From Flavobacteriales bacterium (GTDB lineage: Bacteria; Bacteroidota; Bacteroidia; Flavobacteriales; UBA7430), in contig PAMD01000010.1 of assembly GCA_002707145.1 (NCBI GenBank), forward strand, positions 2,179 to 22,284: 20,106 bases of DNA, read 5' to 3'. Position numbers and translations under genes: made by a program. Below, in pieces: positions 15,577 to 20,106 of this stretch. How positions within the stretch are numbered: the stretch's first letter is position 1; every line of letters starts with the position of its first letter. Under the pieces are notes generated by a model that was given only the letters and a program-made list of their open reading frames with translations, was not told the origin of the DNA and did no database searches.

Positions 15577-17286
15577 ATGAATGACAAATATAACGAAGTT
15601 TTAGCAAATCTTACAGCCCCAAATCAAACTTTTGCATTTAAAGAAGTGAAGCACAGATCGGGCGTAACCTATCGTGAGTTTGAAAATACCCCTAAAACGT
15701 TAGCAAATTTTTTTGAGTTTGGTCTTTTGTTTCCAGAATGGGAATTTATAGTTTTTAATAACGAGAGATATAGTTATCAAGAAATTCATAAAAAAGCAGC
15801 TCAAACAGCTAATGCTTTAAAAAATTACGGTGTGAAAAAAGGAGATAGGGTGGCTATTTGTATGGCTAATAATCCTGAATATATTATTTCTTTTATGGCA
15901 ATAACCTCCATGGGTGCTGTCTGTGTATTGCTTAATTCATGGTGGGTACCAGATGAGGTAACTTATGGTCTAGAGAACTCAGGAGCAATTGTGTTAATTG
16001 GTGATGAGAAGAGATTAAGGGGTTTAGATAAATTTACAGACTTAAAGAAAATTGTAGTAAGACCCACCAGTGATTTAAATAAATGCATAGATTTTGATAA
16101 CTTTATCAATAGTGAATCAGATACCTTTAATGAGCCTAGTTTAAACACTCATGATAATGCAACAATTTTTTACACTTCAGGGTCTACTGGCTTTCCTAAA
16201 GGCGTCCTCTCAACGCATAGAAATATTCTTGCAACATTATTCAGTTGGGCATTGGTAACTACGTTAAAACAAGAGGTTGAAGATTCAGATGATAATACAG
16301 AATCAGAATCTAGTGCAGAGGGGCCAAAACAACAGGCAGCAATATTGCATTGCGTACCTTTATTTCACGTAACAGGAAGTCATTCAGGTTTTTTAATGAG
16401 CATCATTGCAGGAAGAAAAATGGTAATGATGTCTAAATGGGATGCCGGATTGGCACTGCAATTAATCCAGGAGGAAAAGATAGGAGCTATAACGGGCGTT
16501 CCAACACAGACCTGGGATTTATTGACGCACCCAGATAAAGATAAATATGACCTATCAAGCTTCAAGGAGCTGAGTGGTGGCGGCGCCCCGAGGCCTCCAG
16601 AGCACGTAAAAAAATTAAAAGATGGGTTTGATGATGCCGAGCCTTCCATAGGATATGGGCTCACTGAAACTAATGCGGCAGGCACTCTAAACTTGGGTAA
16701 AGATTATTTATTGCATCCTGGTAGCTGTGGAAGAGCGATCCCTCCTGTTACGGACGTAGCAATCATTGACGAGAATTGGAATTTTATTGAAGAATCAAAA
16801 GCAGTTGGGGAAATCGTTATTAAAAGTCCAGCCAATATGGTGGGTTATTGGATGAATCAAGAGGCCACTGATGAAGTCTTTAATGATGATGGCTGGTTTA
16901 AATCTGGAGATCTTGGATATATAGATGATGGCTTCGTTTACATTGTAGATAGGGTTAAAGACATGGTAATCAGAGGTGGAGAAAATATTTCCTGCATTGA
17001 GGTTGAGACAGCAATCTACGCACATCCATCAGTTCAGGAAGCAGCTGTATTTGGCATTCCAGAAGAGCGTCTCGGTGAAACTTTGTGTGTGGCTATTTGC
17101 CTAAAGCCTTCAATGGGATTATTAGAACAAGAATTAAAAGATTTTTTACATAACAAACTAGCTGCGTTTAAAATTCCCTCTTTAATGCAAATTGCATACG
17201 AGGAACTTCCAAGGGTTGCTTCAGGAAAATTTTCTAAGACACAATTGCGCGACATTTTTGTTTCTATTGAGCAAAATCAATCTTAA
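15577..17286 (+). CDS. AMP-forming acyl-CoA ligase with acidic insert
   Basis: 569 residues. YTSGSTGFPKGV (199-210) is the P-loop, GYGLTETNAAG (359-369) the A5 motif, SGDLGYID (443-450) the A7 motif, DRVKDMVIRGGENI (458-471) the A8 hinge, and RVASGK with Lys551 the A10 lysine. It should activate a fatty or other carboxylic acid to its CoA ester. It is not a close copy of the ligase at 8957-10579: motifs and length differ. An insert at about 231-249 is extremely acidic and serine-rich (QEVEDSDDNTESESSAEGP) between the P-loop and the CoA-binding PLFHVTG segment. The N-terminus carries an extra ~45 residues before the first family strand. It is divergent from the protease operon with a 33-base gap and is followed after 57 bases by phoB. 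Confidence 0.92.
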   Translation: MNDKYNEVLANLTAPNQTFAFKEVKHRSGVTYREFENTPKTLANFFEFGLLFPEWEFIVFNNERYSYQEIHKKAAQTANALKNYGVKKGDRVAICMANNPEYIISFMAITSMGAVCVLLNSWWVPDEVTYGLENSGAIVLIGDEKRLRGLDKFTDLKKIVVRPTSDLNKCIDFDNFINSESDTFNEPSLNTHDNATIFYTSGSTGFPKGVLSTHRNILATLFSWALVTTLKQEVEDSDDNTESESSAEGPKQQAAILHCVPLFHVTGSHSGFLMSIIAGRKMVMMSKWDAGLALQLIQEEKIGAITGVPTQTWDLLTHPDKDKYDLSSFKELSGGGAPRPPEHVKKLKDGFDDAEPSIGYGLTETNAAGTLNLGKDYLLHPGSCGRAIPPVTDVAIIDENWNFIEESKAVGEIVIKSPANMVGYWMNQEATDEVFNDDGWFKSGDLGYIDDGFVYIVDRVKDMVIRGGENISCIEVETAIYAHPSVQEAAVFGIPEERLGETLCVAICLKPSMGLLEQELKDFLHNKLAAFKIPSLMQIAYEELPRVASGKFSKTQLRDIFVSIEQNQS

Positions 17287-17291
17287 TAGAA

Positions 17292-17326
17292 TTAACTCTT
17301 GTCAGTATTTATTGTATAAAGGGATT
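17292..17326 (+). promoter_or_regulatory. Possible promoter for phoBR
   Basis: TTAACT (17292-17297) and TATAAA (17315-17320) are exactly 17 bases apart, matching sigma-70 -35 and -10 consensus at 4 of 6 and 5 of 6 positions, with a predicted start about 17 bases before the phoB ATG. A TTGTCA at 17299 resembles half of a Pho box but its partner is mis-spaced, so autoregulation by PhoB is not supported. Confidence 0.3.
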
Positions 17327-17343
17327 TTAAATTATTAAACAAT

Positions 17344-18039
17344 ATGTCATCACGCGTTTTAATTATTGAAGATGAGCCAGATATTCGTAAAACCATTGAT
17401 TACAACCTAAAAAAAGAATCTTTTGATGTTTTGCAGGCTGCATCAATCGCTGAGGGAGAAAAAATTTTAGCCTCAGAAAAGATTGATGTCATTATTCTCG
17501 ATCTCATGCTTCCAGACGGCTCTGGATTAACCCTTTGTAGAGATATCAAATCTGATCCTAAAACTAAAGATATCCCAGTTATTATTTTAACTGCCAAAAC
17601 TGAAGAGGTTGATAGGGTGGTAGGCTTTGAATTAGGCGCAGATGATTATGTCACTAAACCCTTCAGTGTTAGAGAATTAATTTTGAGAGTTAAAGCTATT
17701 ATGAAAAGGGGTGTTTCAATACCAGAAAATATTAAGGAAGCACAAGATACATTTGGAGAACTCACTGTAAATTATGATGAGCATCAAGCCTATATTAATG
17801 ATCAGGAAATTTCTTTGACCGCATTAGAATTCAAATTGCTTAAACATTTGATCAATAGAAAAGGAAGGGTGCAAACAAGAGATCAATTATTAGAGGATGT
17901 TTGGGGATACAGTTCCAATGTTACAACCAGAACTGTTGATACCCACATCAAGCGCTTGAGAGAAAAACTAGGTTTAGTGGGAGATCACATTCAAACCATT
18001 CGTGGTGTAGGCTATAGATTTTCTAGAGATCCAAATTAA
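17344..18039 (+). CDS. phoB: PhoB-type response regulator (OmpR family)
   Basis: 231 residues, the standard PhoB length. The receiver domain has Glu9/Asp10, phospho-acceptor Asp53 in VIILDLMLPDGSG, Thr83 and Lys105 in DDYVTKPFSVREL. The C-terminal winged helix (about 130-229) includes LTALEFKLLKHLINRKGRV, VWGY, TRTVDTHIKRLREKLG and IRGVGYRF, the signature of OmpR/PhoB DNA-binding domains. It controls phosphate-starvation genes when phosphorylated by the kinase encoded five bases downstream. The PhoB name, instead of another OmpR-family name, rests on the adjacent PAS-containing kinase and a Ppx/GppA-type gene next door; no pst or phoU gene is visible. No Shine-Dalgarno site precedes the ATG. 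Confidence 0.93.
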   Translation: MSSRVLIIEDEPDIRKTIDYNLKKESFDVLQAASIAEGEKILASEKIDVIILDLMLPDGSGLTLCRDIKSDPKTKDIPVIILTAKTEEVDRVVGFELGADDYVTKPFSVRELILRVKAIMKRGVSIPENIKEAQDTFGELTVNYDEHQAYINDQEISLTALEFKLLKHLINRKGRVQTRDQLLEDVWGYSSNVTTRTVDTHIKRLREKLGLVGDHIQTIRGVGYRFSRDPN

Positions 18040-18044
18040 TTAGT

Positions 18045-19802
18045 ATGGGTATTCGAACCCGAATTTTCTTTATTACTCTGTCATGTTTATTCATTGGTAT
18101 TTCTCTATCATTTATTGTTGCTGAAAGAGATTTATCTATTAAGCTGCAGGCCCAAATTGAAACTGAGCTTTCAAGACAGGCAAAAATTTTAAGGAAATCA
18201 ATATCTGGATTAATTAATTCTGGCGATTTAATTGAACTAAAAACTCAAGTAGATCAGTATGCTGTTGCCTCTGATTCCAGGATTACCATTATTTTAAAAA
18301 ATGGTGAAGTGATTGTTGATTCGGATATATCAGCTAGCAGAATTAATAATCTTGACAATCATAGTAATAGACCAGAAATTATTTCAGCATTTAGTAATGG
18401 TTATGGGTCAAGCAAAAGATTCAGCTCTACCGTTAAGAAGGAGATGTTTTATTTTGCCCTTTTGGATAATGCCTATGGTGAAGGCAGAGTGATCAGAATA
18501 TCAGTCCCCTATGAAAATTTAGATCAAGTTCTTGCATCATTAGGCAATTCAATCACTCTGATAGTTGTTGTAGGTCTCATAGTGGCGATTTTAGCAAGTG
18601 TGCTTGCTGGAGATTACATTCGAGCAAGTTTTGTGGAGTTAGAAAAAGCTGCGGCTGAAATTTCTGCGGGTAGTTATAAGAAAAAAAACTTAGAGTCTCT
18701 CCCCACCAAACGCTCAGATGAGATCGGATCCATGGCGAGAAATATATCAACTATATCTTTAAATTTAAAAGATCAAATTTCATTAATTGCCAAACAAAGA
18801 GACCAATTTGGTTTGGTCTTAGATGGTTTAGGGGAGGGAATTATGGTGCTCAATGAAGATGGACTAATTACCTTCAGAAATGATCAGATCATGCAAATCC
18901 TTGGTTTAGATGAAATTTTAAACAAATCAATTGTTGACTTAAATCTACCTCCTTTAAAACAACTATATAAAAAGGCATTAAAAAAAGGTCAGCATGATGC
19001 TGAATTTGAGATAGATACAGATGGTGACGAAACAAGATGGATATTGGCTCATATGAACAAGGCCAAGGCAACCAAGGAGTTAATTTTAGTAGTGCATGAA
19101 ACTACTCAGCTCAGAGAGATGGATTCAATGCGAAGGGACTTTGTTTCAAATTTATCACATGAGCTTAGAACTCCTGTCAGTGTCATTAAAGCAAACTCAG
19201 AAACATTATTGGATGGCGCCTTAGATAATCCAAAGGATGCAAAAATATTTTCCAAAGCTATTTTGCATAATGCAGATCGTTTAAGTGAGATGGTAACCTC
19301 CTTGATTGATTTATCGCGAATTGAATACGGAGATTTAAAATTCGTAATAGAACCAATTGTTATCAATGAAGTAATTGAAACCGTTATTTCATCATTTAAA
19401 ACCAAAGCAAAAAGGAAAAATATAGATCTAATATTTAATCGTCAAACAGATATTGAAGTTCAAAGTGATGCCAAGGCAATTGAAAGAGTCTTGAACAACC
19501 TTATAGATAATGCATTTAAATATAGTCCTGAAAGTTCAGCAATTGATATTAGAGTCAAGAAGCAGGCTAATTTTCTAAGAATCTCAGTCTTGGATTCTGG
19601 CGAAGGCGTTCCAGAGGAAGAGCAAAAATTTGTTTTTAAAAGATTTTATCGTACAGCTAAGGCAAGAGCTAATACCAAGCAAGGGAGCGGACTTGGTCTT
19701 GCTATAGTTAGAAACCTTGTAAATAACTTACAAGGTGATGTTGGTGTTGAATCAAGAAAAGAGGGCGGATCCGAGTTTTGGTTTACTCTTCCGTTATCCT
19801 GA
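18045..19802 (+). CDS. phoR: PhoR-type sensor histidine kinase with periplasmic sensor
   Basis: 585 residues, longer than enterobacterial PhoR (~430), because it has an extracytoplasmic domain of about 140 residues between two membrane spans (about 6-25 and 167-190). A HAMP-like linker (about 190-240) is followed by a PAS domain (about 250-350), the dimerisation/phospho-acceptor helix FVSNLSHELRTPVSVIK with His372, and the ATPase domain with the N-box RVLNNLIDNAFKYS, DSGEGV (517-522) and GSGLGLAIV (547-555). This full-sensor architecture is seen in PhoR of Gram-positives and many alphaproteobacteria, not in E. coli-type PhoR, which senses through PstSCAB/PhoU. It should phosphorylate the PhoB-type regulator. 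The gap from phoB is five bases, so one transcript is expected. Confidence 0.9.
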   Translation: MGIRTRIFFITLSCLFIGISLSFIVAERDLSIKLQAQIETELSRQAKILRKSISGLINSGDLIELKTQVDQYAVASDSRITIILKNGEVIVDSDISASRINNLDNHSNRPEIISAFSNGYGSSKRFSSTVKKEMFYFALLDNAYGEGRVIRISVPYENLDQVLASLGNSITLIVVVGLIVAILASVLAGDYIRASFVELEKAAAEISAGSYKKKNLESLPTKRSDEIGSMARNISTISLNLKDQISLIAKQRDQFGLVLDGLGEGIMVLNEDGLITFRNDQIMQILGLDEILNKSIVDLNLPPLKQLYKKALKKGQHDAEFEIDTDGDETRWILAHMNKAKATKELILVVHETTQLREMDSMRRDFVSNLSHELRTPVSVIKANSETLLDGALDNPKDAKIFSKAILHNADRLSEMVTSLIDLSRIEYGDLKFVIEPIVINEVIETVISSFKTKAKRKNIDLIFNRQTDIEVQSDAKAIERVLNNLIDNAFKYSPESSAIDIRVKKQANFLRISVLDSGEGVPEEEQKFVFKRFYRTAKARANTKQGSGLGLAIVRNLVNNLQGDVGVESRKEGGSEFWFTLPLS

Positions 19803-19881
19803 TCCTCTCAGAATATTATTTGAACTAAACAATATTTTGTAAGCAGAGCATTAATTTGAAATTATTTCTGTCAACAGGAAT

Positions 19882-20106
19882 TTAAGAAATAGTAACTTTG
19901 CTGGAATATAGTTCATGGAATAACTTGATAGCAATGGAATCTGAAATTCCCCATTTGGTAGATGTGATTGTTTGAATCTCTAGTTGCTCTGCAATAAATT
20001 TAAAAATTTGTAACGCATGATCAATAACGTCAGCTCTATCTGGCGAAAATTTATATTTGTTTATTTTTTCTTCAGTATCAAGTTTTGACAGTCTTTCAGA
20101 TTTTTT
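19882..20106 (-). CDS. Ppx/GppA-type phosphatase, C-terminal fragment (cut by window edge)
   Basis: A minus-strand frame, open from the window edge to a TAA at 19882-19884, encodes the last 74 residues of a protein. It contains SPDRADVIDHALQIFKFIAE followed by a strand and WGISDSIAIKLFHEL. In the Ppx/GppA phosphatase family the RADVI-x-x-x-x-x-I block precedes a G-x-x-D/EG-x-hydrophobic helix that closes the second ribonuclease-H-like domain, and this tail matches that order. The chain ends only ~15 residues later, so this is the short (~300-residue) form without the C-terminal HD-type extension of E. coli Ppx or GppA. It would hydrolyse polyphosphate or pppGpp. The gene is convergent with phoR, whose stop is 79 bases away. 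The gap shows no convincing terminator. Confidence 0.8.
   Translation of the reverse strand, partial: KKSERLSKLDTEEKINKYKFSPDRADVIDHALQIFKFIAEQLEIQTITSTKWGISDSIAIKLFHELYSSKVTIS

Noticed and set aside
17299..17320. Possible Pho box upstream of phoB
   Set aside because: TTGTCA is present, but the second half-site is poorly matched and 13 bases away instead of 11.

Overview
The window is AT-rich, densely packed bacterial DNA. Intergenic gaps are short, many genes touch or overlap, and recognisable Shine-Dalgarno sites are rare. A YrbL-family protein, an ELM1-family protein, a PhoB/PhoR pair with a PAS-containing kinase, a subtilisin autotransporter and lipid-type acyl-CoA ligases together suggest a marine-type gammaproteobacterium with a streamlined genome. 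This assignment is inferred from gene content only. No rRNA, tRNA, CRISPR array or recognisable transposase is visible.

Region 1 (about 1-6000) is a cell-surface glycan locus. It holds two family-4-type glycosyltransferases that converge and overlap by 31 bp at their 3' ends. After them come a YrbL-like kinase-fold protein, an FkbM-type methyltransferase, a carbohydrate-type sulfotransferase and an ELM1-family protein. The most unusual feature of the window is here. The 3' end of the intact ELM1 gene (4981-5931) is repeated in the same orientation at about 1928-2060, as a broken copy with a frameshift and an internal stop. The first 43 bases of the two copies are identical. The broken copy's terminal stop overlaps the start of the glycosyltransferase gene at 954-1931 (ATGA). 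The roughly 3 kb between the copies carries the yrbL-like, fkbM and sulfotransferase genes, is visibly AT-richer than the rest, and looks like an exchanged or inserted glycan-modification cassette.

Region 2 (6018-6243) is a small divergently oriented gene of unknown function, followed by a GC-rich hairpin.

Region 3 (about 6379-15543, minus strand) reads as one tight seven-gene transcription unit. In order of transcription it encodes a lipoprotein subtilisin with a beta-barrel-like C-terminus, an SDR, a KstD-like FAD dehydrogenase, an AMP-forming acyl-CoA ligase, a second SDR, a gamma-glutamyltransferase and a 29-residue membrane peptide. It probably ends at a weak hairpin/T-tract terminator. 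The flavoenzyme, ligase and two SDRs are the enzyme types expected for breakdown or remodelling of a cyclic or branched lipid such as a steroid or terpenoid. The substrate cannot be read from the sequence. A surface protease at the front and a periplasmic peptidase at the back are unusual partners.

Region 4 (15577-20106) starts only 33 bp from the protease start, on the opposite strand. It has a second AMP-forming acyl-CoA ligase, then phoB and phoR (phosphate-type two-component system), then the 3' end of a convergent Ppx/GppA-type exopolyphosphatase gene that runs off the right edge. PhoBR beside a polyphosphate/ppGpp-type phosphatase makes this end a phosphate-homeostasis neighbourhood.
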